Part shown: in pieces, positions 43,293 to 49,650 of the stretch
Layout: each line of letters starts with the position of its first letter
Position numbering within the stretch: position 1 is the first letter of the stretch
Assembly (NCBI GenBank): GCA_905201055.1
Contig: CAJKMT010000006.1
Span: forward strand, 1 to 52,163
Length of the DNA stretch: 52,163 nt
Source: an uncultured Sutterella sp.
Lineage (GTDB): Bacteria; Pseudomonadota; Gammaproteobacteria; Burkholderiales; Burkholderiaceae_F
Direction of reading: 5' to 3'
Made by a program: the position numbers and the translations under genes
The notes under the pieces: model-generated
Seen by the model: the letters and a program-made list of their open reading frames with translations, nothing else
What the model was told of the DNA's origin: nothing
The model's database searches: none

Positions 43293-43321
43293 TTGTAATT
43301 TCCGACAATCTGATACACAAT
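43293..43321 (+). promoter_or_regulatory. Promoter of 6S RNA
   Basis: TTGTAA (43293-43298), a 17-bp spacer and CACAAT (43316-43321) predict a start at about 43328, which is the exact 5' end of the 6S RNA closing stem. Confidence 0.55.
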
Positions 43322-43327
43322 TATCTT

Positions 43328-43502
43328 GTTCCCGATAGTTGGTCGGTTGCTTTAAGATTCCTTGTTCCAATGCTTAACCCAACCGGTTGCTGGACTTGGG
43401 GCCGGCTGTGCGGAGGCACGTGTTGCTTCCCCGAAACCCGTCTCAGAGGCGACCAATCTTGATTCTTCGGACTCAGGATGCAAGGCAACCCCTATCGGGA
43501 AC
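43328..43502 (+). ncRNA. ssrS: 6S RNA
   Basis: 6S RNA mimics an open promoter and holds sigma-70 RNA polymerase in stationary phase. A 175-nt segment is closed by GTTCCCGATA (43328-43337) and TATCGGGAAC (43493-43502). The interior has features I recognise from Burkholderiales 6S RNA: GGACTTGGGGCCGGC, TGCGGAGGCACGTG and CAGAGGCGACCAA. Length and closing stem fit. An EVE-domain gene follows, which as I recall is the usual betaproteobacterial neighbour. A covariance model search would settle it. Confidence 0.85.
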
Positions 43503-43533
43503 TCTTCTATCATCTCTCATTACGGTTTTCCCC

Positions 43534-44007
43534 ATGGCAAAAAAATTTTGGTTAATGAAATCCGAGCCCTCAGAGTGTTCATTTGAAAGCGTCATGCAAA
43601 TGCCTCAGAAAACCGTTCCATGGTTCGGTGTCAGAAATTACCAGGCCAGAAATTTTATGCGAGACGAAATGCAGGTAGGCGATGCGGTGCTTTTTTATCA
43701 TTCGTCCTGCCCCAATCCGGGAATTGCAGGTCTGGCACACGTCTCGAGCCTTGCCAAGCCCGATGAGACACAGTTTGATCCCGCTAGCGTTTACTTTGAT
43801 CCCAAATCGAAACGAGAAAACCCCCGCTGGGTCTGTGTTGATGTCAAAGTCGATAAACCTATAAAGCTCATTGACATTGCTACCTTGAGAAAATATCCGC
43901 AGCTCTCCGATATGCGGGTCTTACAAAAGGGCAACCGTTTATCAATCACGCCTGTCAGTGAAAGCGAATTTACATTCATCATGGAACATTTGGTCGAGTA
44001 CCTTTAG
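43534..44007 (+). CDS. EVE-domain protein (THYN1-like)
   Basis: EVE domains resemble PUA/YTH folds and bind modified bases in nucleic acids. The 157-residue protein has the family start KFWLMKSEPSECS, then VPWFGVRNYQARNFMRDEM, GDAVLFYHSSC, GIAGLAHVSS and a C-terminal VSESEFTFIMEHL. The frame extends back into the 6S RNA, but the ATG at 43534 fits homologues. There is no clear Shine-Dalgarno. It is probably transcribed by read-through from 6S RNA. Confidence 0.9.
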   Translation: MAKKFWLMKSEPSECSFESVMQMPQKTVPWFGVRNYQARNFMRDEMQVGDAVLFYHSSCPNPGIAGLAHVSSLAKPDETQFDPASVYFDPKSKRENPRWVCVDVKVDKPIKLIDIATLRKYPQLSDMRVLQKGNRLSITPVSESEFTFIMEHLVEYL

Positions 44008-44025
44008 CAATATTTCAAAAATTGT

Positions 44026-44054
44026 TTGCAAATTAAAAAAAACTACGGCATAAT
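44026..44054 (+). promoter_or_regulatory. Promoter of tRNA-Thr
   Basis: TTGCAA (44026-44031), a 17-bp spacer and CATAAT (44049-44054) lie 36 nt before the tRNA. Confidence 0.65.
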
Positions 44055-44090
44055 TCTGCTTCTCCCAAAACGGGAGCTTAAAAATGGGAC

Positions 44091-44166
44091 GCCGGTTTAG
44101 CTCAGTTGGTAGAGCAGCTCATTCGTAATGAGAAGGTCGGGAGTTCAAGTCTTCTAACCGGCACCA
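44091..44166 (+). tRNA. tRNA-Thr (anticodon CGT)
   Basis: A 76-nt cloverleaf: acceptor GCCGGTT / AACCGGC, anticodon loop TTCGTAA (CGT), T-loop TTCAAGT and an encoded CCA. It has its own promoter and terminator. Confidence 0.96.
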
Positions 44167-44172
44167 TCTCTG

Positions 44173-44198
44173 AAACTCGTCAGCTGACGAGTTTTTTT
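44173..44198 (+). terminator. Terminator of tRNA-Thr
   Basis: A perfect palindrome AACTCGTCA-GC-TGACGAGTT is followed by seven T. Confidence 0.85.
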
Positions 44199-44258
44199 GT
44201 ATCTGCACTGTCATTTCTGTGTTAGGCTTTACGCTTCTCTTTCTCGGGACATTAAACA

Positions 44259-45311
44259 ATGATTGACATCAGTCATCTTTCTCAAGCCTTCACGACACCT
44301 GACGGCAAAACAGTTCACGCCGTCAAGGACATCACCCTGCACATTAACAAAGGGGAAATTTTCGGAATTATCGGTCGCTCCGGCGCCGGTAAGTCCACAC
44401 TGGTGAGAACCATTAACTTTCTGAACAAACCGACTGAAGGCACCGTCCGAGTCAACAATCAGTGTCTCAATGACCTGAATGCTGACGAACTGAGGGCGCT
44501 ACGCTCCAAAATCGGCATGATCTTCCAGCACTTCAATCTGTTGAGTTCTCGTACGGTTTTTGAAAACATTGCCCTGCCTCTTGAACTGCATAACGTCCCG
44601 AAAGAAGAAATCGAGAAAAAAGTCAACCATCTGATTGAGTTGGTAGGTCTTACCGAACACAAAAACAAGTATCCCCGACAGCTCTCTGGCGGACAAAAAC
44701 AGCGTGTTGGTATCGCAAGAGCGCTTGCCAATGACCCGATTGTTTTGCTGTCCGATGAAGCCACAAGCGCTTTAGACCCGGAAACAACACGATCGACATT
44801 GGAGTTACTCTCCAGAATTAATCAGACATTAGGCGTCACAATTGTTCTGATTACTCACGAAATGGAAGTAGTCAAACAAATTTGTGATCGAGTGGTCGTT
44901 CTCGATAAGGGGCAAATCGTTGAAAGCGGAACGGTATTGGAAGTTTTCCGCCATCCCAAACATCCGACAACGCGCGCCATGCTCGCTGACGTGGTTGTGC
45001 ACGATATGCCCAAACGTATTTATGACACCGTTCGTGATCGCATTGAAACAGCTGAGCAAAACGGCCGTTTTGCCAAACTGCTTCGATTGACTTTTGTCGG
45101 CTCCGAAGTCACCCTGCCGGTCCTTTCCATCATTACGCGTCAATATGAAATTGATTTCAACATTCTTCAGGGACAGGTTGAAGAATTAAAGGGAACGAGT
45201 TTCGGTATGCTCACGATTCTGGCTGAAAGCCCCAATCGTGATAACTACGCCGATGCACTGCAATTTTTAAAAGACAACAAAGTTGAATTTGAAGAGGTTG
45301 ATTTATCATGA
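44259..45311 (+). CDS. metN: Methionine ABC transporter ATP-binding protein
   Basis: MetN powers methionine import through MetI. The 350-residue protein has Walker A GRSGAGKS at 39-46, the Q loop, the signature LSGGQKQRVGIARAL, Walker B with LLSDEATSALDPE and the H loop. A C-terminal NIL domain (about 270-350), which binds methionine and inhibits transport, is present. The ABC subfamily and the NIL domain together make the call firm. The metI start overlaps its stop by 4 nt. Confidence 0.96.
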   Translation: MIDISHLSQAFTTPDGKTVHAVKDITLHINKGEIFGIIGRSGAGKSTLVRTINFLNKPTEGTVRVNNQCLNDLNADELRALRSKIGMIFQHFNLLSSRTVFENIALPLELHNVPKEEIEKKVNHLIELVGLTEHKNKYPRQLSGGQKQRVGIARALANDPIVLLSDEATSALDPETTRSTLELLSRINQTLGVTIVLITHEMEVVKQICDRVVVLDKGQIVESGTVLEVFRHPKHPTTRAMLADVVVHDMPKRIYDTVRDRIETAEQNGRFAKLLRLTFVGSEVTLPVLSIITRQYEIDFNILQGQVEELKGTSFGMLTILAESPNRDNYADALQFLKDNKVEFEEVDLS

Positions 45312-45961
45312 ATGCCGACATCGTAGCCCTCTTGGGGGAAGGCTTCATTGAAACAGTCATTATGGTGATTGGAAGCGGAGTGCTCGGAAGCATCATCGGG
45401 ATTCCGCTGGGGGTACTCCTGCACGTGACAGACAAGGGAGGTTTGATGCCTCGTTTGGCAACCAACGCTGTCGTCGGCGTCATTGTCAATGCCATTCGCT
45501 CCACCCCGTTCATCATTTTGCTCGTGGCCATTTATCCGCTCACCCGCCTCATCGTCGGCACCACAATCGGTACTACTGCCACACTGGTACCTCTGGTCAT
45601 TGGTGTAGCGCCTTTTATTGCCCGATTGGTTGAGACAAGTTTGCGTGAAGTTGATCGCGGACTGATTGAGGCCGCTCAGTCTATGGGAGCGACCGATATG
45701 CAAGTGATCACAAAAGTACTGATCCCCGAAGCCATGCCGGGTATTGTAGCGGGGGTCACCATTGCCATCGTTACCTTGGTCGGTTACTCAGCGATGGCCG
45801 GAGCCATTGGCGGCGGCGGATTGGGTGACATCGGTATCCGTTACGGCCACAACCGCTACATGCCTGATGTGATGTGGACCGTGGTTTTGATCTTAGTGGT
45901 TTTTGTTCAGGTGATTCAAAGTTTCGGCGACTGGTGCGTCAGGAAAGTCTCGAAACGCTAA
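45308..45961 (+). CDS. metI: Methionine ABC transporter permease
   Basis: MetI is the membrane subunit of the methionine importer. The 217-residue protein has five or so helices and the EAA-loop motif EVDRGLIEAAQSMGAT that contacts MetN. The ATGA overlap with metN shows coupling. The substrate-binding lipoprotein gene metQ, usually third in this operon, is not here; a terminator and a minus-strand gene follow instead. Confidence 0.95.
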   Translation: MNADIVALLGEGFIETVIMVIGSGVLGSIIGIPLGVLLHVTDKGGLMPRLATNAVVGVIVNAIRSTPFIILLVAIYPLTRLIVGTTIGTTATLVPLVIGVAPFIARLVETSLREVDRGLIEAAQSMGATDMQVITKVLIPEAMPGIVAGVTIAIVTLVGYSAMAGAIGGGGLGDIGIRYGHNRYMPDVMWTVVLILVVFVQVIQSFGDWCVRKVSKR

Positions 45962-45965
45962 TAAA

Positions 45966-46002
45966 AAATTGCCGGCATCAGTTCAAACTAAGCCGGCAAT
46001 TT
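45966..46002. terminator. Two-way terminator between metI and the LapA-like gene
   Basis: An 11-bp stem (AAATTGCCGGC / GCCGGCAATTT) with a 15-nt loop. T runs flank it in both readings; the minus-strand run (TTTTTT) is the stronger. Confidence 0.8.
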
Positions 46003-46029
46003 ACTAAAGAATATCCGATTTTAATTCGG

Positions 46030-46569
46030 TTATTTTTCCTTTGTGCCTTCAATCACTTTCTTTTCTGTGATGCTGATATCTTTTCCGGCCGCCATTTCAA
46101 CAAGCTGCGAAAGGCGATCCTCCACCTCACCGACACTAGCCGACAACGAATTGACCGTCTCTTGAGCACTCTCATCAACGGCAGCCTGAACGCCATTGAC
46201 GGCAGCCATTAAAGAAGAGTGACGCGAGGCGCTTTGATTTTGCAATTCCGTGATTTGCTTTTGCATTTCACTTTTCAATTCAGTGAAGCGCGAAAGCTCG
46301 GCCTTCTGTGCCAAATCTCTTGCCTGCTGAAGCTGCTTGTTGACGCGGCGCAGTTCCATTGACAGACCCGCCTGTTGGACAAATCCGTAAATCAGGCAAA
46401 TCAGAATCAACAATCCCGGCCCCATAAGCAAAATCAATCCCAACGGCGCTTGAATTTCCGTCCATAACAGATTGACGTTAACTTCTGCCATCACGCCTTC
46501 CCAATTCACAATCAGGAAAACTGAACAAAGCACAAACAAAAGCAACAGAAATACAGATCTCAAATGCAT
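46030..46569 (-). CDS. LapA-like membrane protein with coiled coil
   Basis: The 179-residue protein has two membrane helices (about 3-22 and 40-66), as in LapA/DUF1049 proteins. A long cytoplasmic helix with Gln, Lys and Glu heptads follows (about 70-165), probably a coiled coil. LapA helps assemble lipopolysaccharide in E. coli with LapB, but this tail is much longer than in E. coli LapA, so the link is only suggestive. RBS GAGAG precedes the ATG at 46569. It is divergent from upp. Confidence 0.6.
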   Translation of the reverse strand: MHLRSVFLLLLFVLCSVFLIVNWEGVMAEVNVNLLWTEIQAPLGLILLMGPGLLILICLIYGFVQQAGLSMELRRVNKQLQQARDLAQKAELSRFTELKSEMQKQITELQNQSASRHSSLMAAVNGVQAAVDESAQETVNSLSASVGEVEDRLSQLVEMAAGKDISITEKKVIEGTKEK

Positions 46570-46706
46570 GACAAACTCTCAACAATTGATCGGTTTCTTA
46601 ACTCTATCACGGCAGCAGTCACTGAGGGCACAATTTTGCAAAAGAACTTTTCCAAGTGAGCGAAAGAGTCTAAGATGGTGAAGAAGTTTACTAAGGAGAG
46701 CATTTC

Positions 46707-47354
46707 ATGCAACAAGATCCCCGATTCCCCCGTCTTCATATTGTCGACCACCCGTTGATTCAACACAAACTGAGCATCATGCGGGATAAAAACACCTGCA
46801 CAAAAGATTTCCGTGCACTCTTGCGCGAAATTGCCTTATTGATGGGTTACGAAGTGACGCGAAATTTGCCGTTAACCACACACCAGATTGAGACCCCGCT
46901 TTGCCGTTATGACGCACCGGTGCTTGCCGATAAAAAACCAGTGATTGTGCCGATCCTTCGAGCCGGTCTCGGCATGGCCGACGGCTTTTTGGAATTAATG
47001 CCCTCGGCCCGAGTCGGTCATATCGGTATGTATCGCGATGAAAATAAAAGACCGGTCGAATATCTCGTCAAGCTTCCTGATTTAGAGGGCAGAACATTTT
47101 TCCTGGTCGATCCCATGCTTGCCACCGGTTATTCCGCTGCGCACGGTGTTGACGTTTTGAAAAAACGCGGCGTCAAAGGCGAAAACATTATTTTCATGTC
47201 TCTGCTGTGTGCTCCCGAAGGCGTAGAAACATTCCAGAAACTGCATCCTGATGTTGACGTTTATACGGCAAGTCTTGATGATCATCTGAATGAAAAAGCA
47301 TACATCGTTCCCGGATTGGGTGATGCGGGCGACCGTTTGTACGGCACGCTTTAA
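46707..47354 (+). CDS. upp: Uracil phosphoribosyltransferase
   Basis: Upp converts uracil and PRPP to UMP in pyrimidine salvage. The 215-residue protein has VPILRAGLGMADG, the PRPP-binding DPMLATGYSAAHGVDVL (most homologues have Gly or Asn where Tyr stands here) and a C-terminal GLGDAGDRLYGT. The RBS AAGGAGAG is strong. It would work with the NCS2 permease at the window start. Confidence 0.96.
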   Translation: MQQDPRFPRLHIVDHPLIQHKLSIMRDKNTCTKDFRALLREIALLMGYEVTRNLPLTTHQIETPLCRYDAPVLADKKPVIVPILRAGLGMADGFLELMPSARVGHIGMYRDENKRPVEYLVKLPDLEGRTFFLVDPMLATGYSAAHGVDVLKKRGVKGENIIFMSLLCAPEGVETFQKLHPDVDVYTASLDDHLNEKAYIVPGLGDAGDRLYGTL

Positions 47355-47382
47355 ACAGAAAAAATAACAAACAACAAAATTA

Positions 47383-47394
47383 AGGGTTAACCCT
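47383..47394. repeat. Palindrome AGGGTTAACCCT, copy 1
   Basis: A perfect 12-bp palindrome lies 29 nt after upp. It shares its core with copy 2, whose centre is 53 bp away, about five helical turns. Confidence 0.7.
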
Positions 47395-47432
47395 AGTATT
47401 TCAGGCTGATCTTACAGTTTAGAAATACTTTT

Positions 47433-47450
47433 ATTAGGGTTAACCCTAAT
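47433..47450. repeat. Palindrome ATTAGGGTTAACCCTAAT, copy 2
   Basis: A perfect 18-bp palindrome containing the same AGGGTTAACCCT core. As a pair with copy 1 it looks like a tandem operator for a dimeric regulator of frdC. The regulator is unknown. Confidence 0.7.
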
Positions 47451-47543
47451 TTTTGCCTTAAAAAAACTTAAATTAATCTGAAAAAAGCACAAAAGATATG
47501 ACATAACTCAAACCTTTTTGTCTCAAAATGGAGGATGATACGC

Positions 47544-47588
47544 ATGTCGGAACGCGGAAGTGTTCTGTCTGTTTGTATTTTTACGTAA
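47544..47588 (+). CDS. Putative 14-residue leader peptide upstream of frdC
   Basis: A short frame MSERGSVLSVCIFT with stop TAA is preceded by GGAGG (47530-47534) at 9-nt spacing, a better RBS than that of frdC itself. A 9-bp hairpin follows its stop. It could control frdC expression or be a small protein in its own right. No family is recognised. Confidence 0.4.
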   Translation: MSERGSVLSVCIFT

Positions 47589-47594
47589 ATGTCA

Positions 47595-47619
47595 TCAAAA
47601 CGCTTGGACCGCGTTTTGA
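47595..47619 (+). promoter_or_regulatory. Leader hairpin upstream of frdC
   Basis: TCAAAACGC (47595-47603) and GCGTTTTGA (47611-47619) pair perfectly round a 7-nt loop, 6 nt after the leader ORF stop and 38 nt before the frdC ATG. No T run follows, so it is not a simple terminator. Confidence 0.5.
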
Positions 47620-47657
47620 ATTTAGGACAAAACTTCTTAATAAAGGTAATTATCATC

Positions 47658-48449
47658 ATGTCGATGTACACCTCTGATCAAGAAAAATACTCTAACACCC
47701 CGACGTCTGAAGAAGTCATCGCCGGTGTCGAGTTGCGCAACGCCAAGCGTAAGAGCAGATGGCCTGCTTACTGCGACGTGGCTCAGTCCGTGACTGGCTT
47801 GTTGCTCGGTATTTTCCTTTTCTGCCACATGGCTTTCACGAGCTCCATCCAATTGGGTAAGGATGTGTTCTGGAACCTGTGCGCTTTCTCCGGCGGCTAT
47901 TTCTTTGACGCTGAAGAACACGCCTGGATGCACGTCGTTTTGATCGGCATCATCACCCTCTTGGTGATCATCCACGCTTTGATGGCTTTGCGTCGTTTCC
48001 CGACGAGCTATCGTATGTTCCACAACATCAAGAGCCAATACCAATTCATCGCTCACCGCGACACCACGCTCTGGATTGTCCAAATCGTGACCGCTGTGAT
48101 CTTGACCGGTATGGTCTTCCCGCACGTGACCCCGATGATCCTCGATCCGGAAGCTATCGGCCCGAACTTCTCCTCCTTACACACCTATCACAACGGTTTG
48201 CTCTGGACGTTCGTGTTCTTGGTGGCCACGGAATTGCACGGCATGATCGGCTTGTATCGTTTGGCTGTTAAGTGGGACGTTCTCGCCGGCAACCGCGAAG
48301 CTCTCCGCAAGATCATGTACTGCGTGGTCGTTTTGATGATCGCCTGCGGTTCCATGACGATGTGGACGTACTACAGCAACGGTAAGGCCCTCGTTGAAAG
48401 CGGCGAACCGATCGTGAAGTACGAACCGGTTAACAACTGGTGGAAGTAA
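47658..48449 (+). CDS. frdC: Fumarate reductase (succinate dehydrogenase) dihaem cytochrome b subunit, Wolinella type
   Basis: FrdC anchors fumarate reductase in the inner membrane and takes electrons from menaquinol. The 263-residue protein aligns with Wolinella FrdC through its length: SRWPAYCDVAQSVTGLLLG, five helices, and the four haem-ligand histidines H57, H106, H156 and H194. E192 matches the proton-path Glu180 of Wolinella, and the ELHGMIGLYRLAVKW block is nearly identical in kind. The start is the ATG at 47658 (AAAGG upstream); the frame opens earlier. The FrdA and FrdB genes, normally next in a frdCAB operon, are absent: a terminator follows 24 nt after the stop. Codon use suggests high expression. 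Confidence 0.88.
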   Translation: MSMYTSDQEKYSNTPTSEEVIAGVELRNAKRKSRWPAYCDVAQSVTGLLLGIFLFCHMAFTSSIQLGKDVFWNLCAFSGGYFFDAEEHAWMHVVLIGIITLLVIIHALMALRRFPTSYRMFHNIKSQYQFIAHRDTTLWIVQIVTAVILTGMVFPHVTPMILDPEAIGPNFSSLHTYHNGLLWTFVFLVATELHGMIGLYRLAVKWDVLAGNREALRKIMYCVVVLMIACGSMTMWTYYSNGKALVESGEPIVKYEPVNNWWK

Positions 48450-48472
48450 TTCTCAGCTTTGACTGATTACTG

Positions 48473-48504
48473 ACAAGCGCGACCTTCGGGTCGCGTTTGT
48501 TTTT
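48473..48504 (+). terminator. Strong terminator directly after frdC
   Basis: A GC stem CGCGACC / GGTCGCG with a TTCG tetraloop, extended by ACAA / TTGT, is followed by five T. Confidence 0.9.
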
Positions 48505-48581
48505 GCCTGTTTCGAATTTTGTCTGCCGATCAACAATTTCGGTAAACTCATTAGGTAGACCAAATTCAAAGGAACGAAATA

Positions 48582-48926
48582 ATGCATGTGCGCTTAATCA
48601 TTGCTCTCGGCGCTATCGGTTTATTGGCCGGTTGCATGGCAAATTCTGTCTCCCCTCAAGGTCAGCAGGTTGTTATCGTACAAAGTCTGCCTTCTCAATA
48701 TCAATGTACATACAAAGGTGAAGTGGCCGGCTCTCAAGGCAATTGGCTAACGGGCGGATGGACAAGTAATAAGAATTTGGCGCTCGGTGCCAGAAATGAA
48801 TTAAGAAACGAAGCGGCGAAGCTCGGTGCCAATGTGGTTGTTATTACAGAAACACTTAATTCTACTGACGCTGAGAACGCTCTCGAAAATGTCACCCACA
48901 TCGGCCGGGCTTATCTCTGCCGCTGA
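48582..48926 (+). CDS. DUF4156-type lipoprotein
   Basis: The 114-residue protein has a lipoprotein signal with lipobox LLAGC (Cys 18). The mature part fits DUF4156: YQCTYKGEVAGSQGNW, ARNELRNEAAKLGANVVVI and a C-terminal GRAYLC. It is probably attached to the outer membrane with unknown function. The RBS AAAGGAA is good. It is convergent with the NarL-type regulator, only 3 nt apart. Confidence 0.78.
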   Translation: MHVRLIIALGAIGLLAGCMANSVSPQGQQVVIVQSLPSQYQCTYKGEVAGSQGNWLTGGWTSNKNLALGARNELRNEAAKLGANVVVITETLNSTDAENALENVTHIGRAYLCR

Positions 48927-48929
48927 AAA

Positions 48930-49595
48930 TTAAATGGTGACTCCGCGGTCGCGGGCCCACAATGCCGCTTGTGTGCGTGAGGCAAATCCCATTTTTTTAA
49001 GAATATGCTTCACGTGCACTTTGACGGTGCCCATTTCAATTGACAAATACTCTCCTGTCTGCTGATTGCTCATTCCGATTGACAGGCATTTCAATACATC
49101 TTTTTCACGGCTTGTCAGGCAATTCAGGTCCCGATCTACTTCGCCGGTGTCCTCACGGAACGCTCGTGTCAAAGCCGCCATCAAACGATTGCTGACAACG
49201 ACCTTACCGCTGCAGACTCTTTTTATTTGAGACAAAAGTTCGGGCACTTCGATCAGTTTAGACAGATAGCCTTCGGCTTGAAGCTGAACCGTAGCCATCA
49301 ACTCCTCACTGTCATCACGGTCGGTCATCATGATGACTCGTGCAGGCCGTTGAAGATTTTTGGCATATCGCAGCAACTCAACAGCTACCCCCTTTTTCAT
49401 GTGCATATCCACAATGATCAGATCGGGCTGAAGTCTGTCGATATAAAACATTCCCAACTGTTTATCACCGGTTTCGGCGACATTGCCGAACTCTTCATTT
49501 TCATGCAATAACCGAGCCAAGGCTTCTCGAAATAAAGGAGAACCATCGACGATAACCACACAATAATTTTTTTTATTTTCTTCAGACTGCTGCAT
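48930..49595 (-). CDS. NarL/LuxR-type response regulator without adjacent kinase
   Basis: The 221-residue protein has a receiver (phospho-acceptor D63 in LIIVDMHMKKG, switch Thr in MMTDRDD, Lys in YLSKL) and a C-terminal LuxR helix-turn-helix (LTSREKDVLKCLSIGMSNQQTGEYLSIEMGTVKVHV, residues about 155-215). The acidic pair at the start of the receiver reads VDGSP rather than VDDHP, so one metal-binding Asp is missing. That may weaken or alter phosphorylation. No histidine kinase adjoins. The ATG at 49595 lies just after a terminator of the upstream gene and has only a weak RBS. Confidence 0.85.
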   Translation of the reverse strand: MQQSEENKKNYCVVIVDGSPLFREALARLLHENEEFGNVAETGDKQLGMFYIDRLQPDLIIVDMHMKKGVAVELLRYAKNLQRPARVIMMTDRDDSEELMATVQLQAEGYLSKLIEVPELLSQIKRVCSGKVVVSNRLMAALTRAFREDTGEVDRDLNCLTSREKDVLKCLSIGMSNQQTGEYLSIEMGTVKVHVKHILKKMGFASRTQAALWARDRGVTI

Positions 49596-49606
49596 AACGA
49601 ATGCTC

Positions 49607-49635
49607 AAAAAAGGGCGTGCCGCCACGGCACGCCC
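49607..49635 (-). terminator. Terminator of the amidohydrolase gene
   Basis: On the minus strand a perfect 10-bp stem (GGGCGTGCCG / CGGCACGCCC) with a 3-nt loop is followed by six T. It ends 11 nt before the response regulator ATG. Confidence 0.88.
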
Positions 49636-49650
49636 GTACAGTACACCTAA

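Larger units (their letters stand above)
47355..47657 (+). promoter_or_regulatory. Long regulatory region upstream of frdC
   Basis: These 303 bases hold two GGGTTAACCC palindromes, an AT-rich stretch where the promoter should lie (about 47450-47520), a 14-codon leader ORF with a strong RBS and a 9-bp hairpin. The gene downstream has the codon use of a highly expressed gene. Confidence 0.6.

Noticed and set aside
43387..43533. Extending the EVE protein start into the 6S RNA region
   Set aside because: The extension covers 6S RNA structure; homologues start at the ATG at 43534.
47529..47678. A longer 49-codon frame in the frdC leader beginning at ATG 47529
   Set aside because: It has no RBS and runs into the frdC start; the shorter frame at 47544 has the strong GGAGG.
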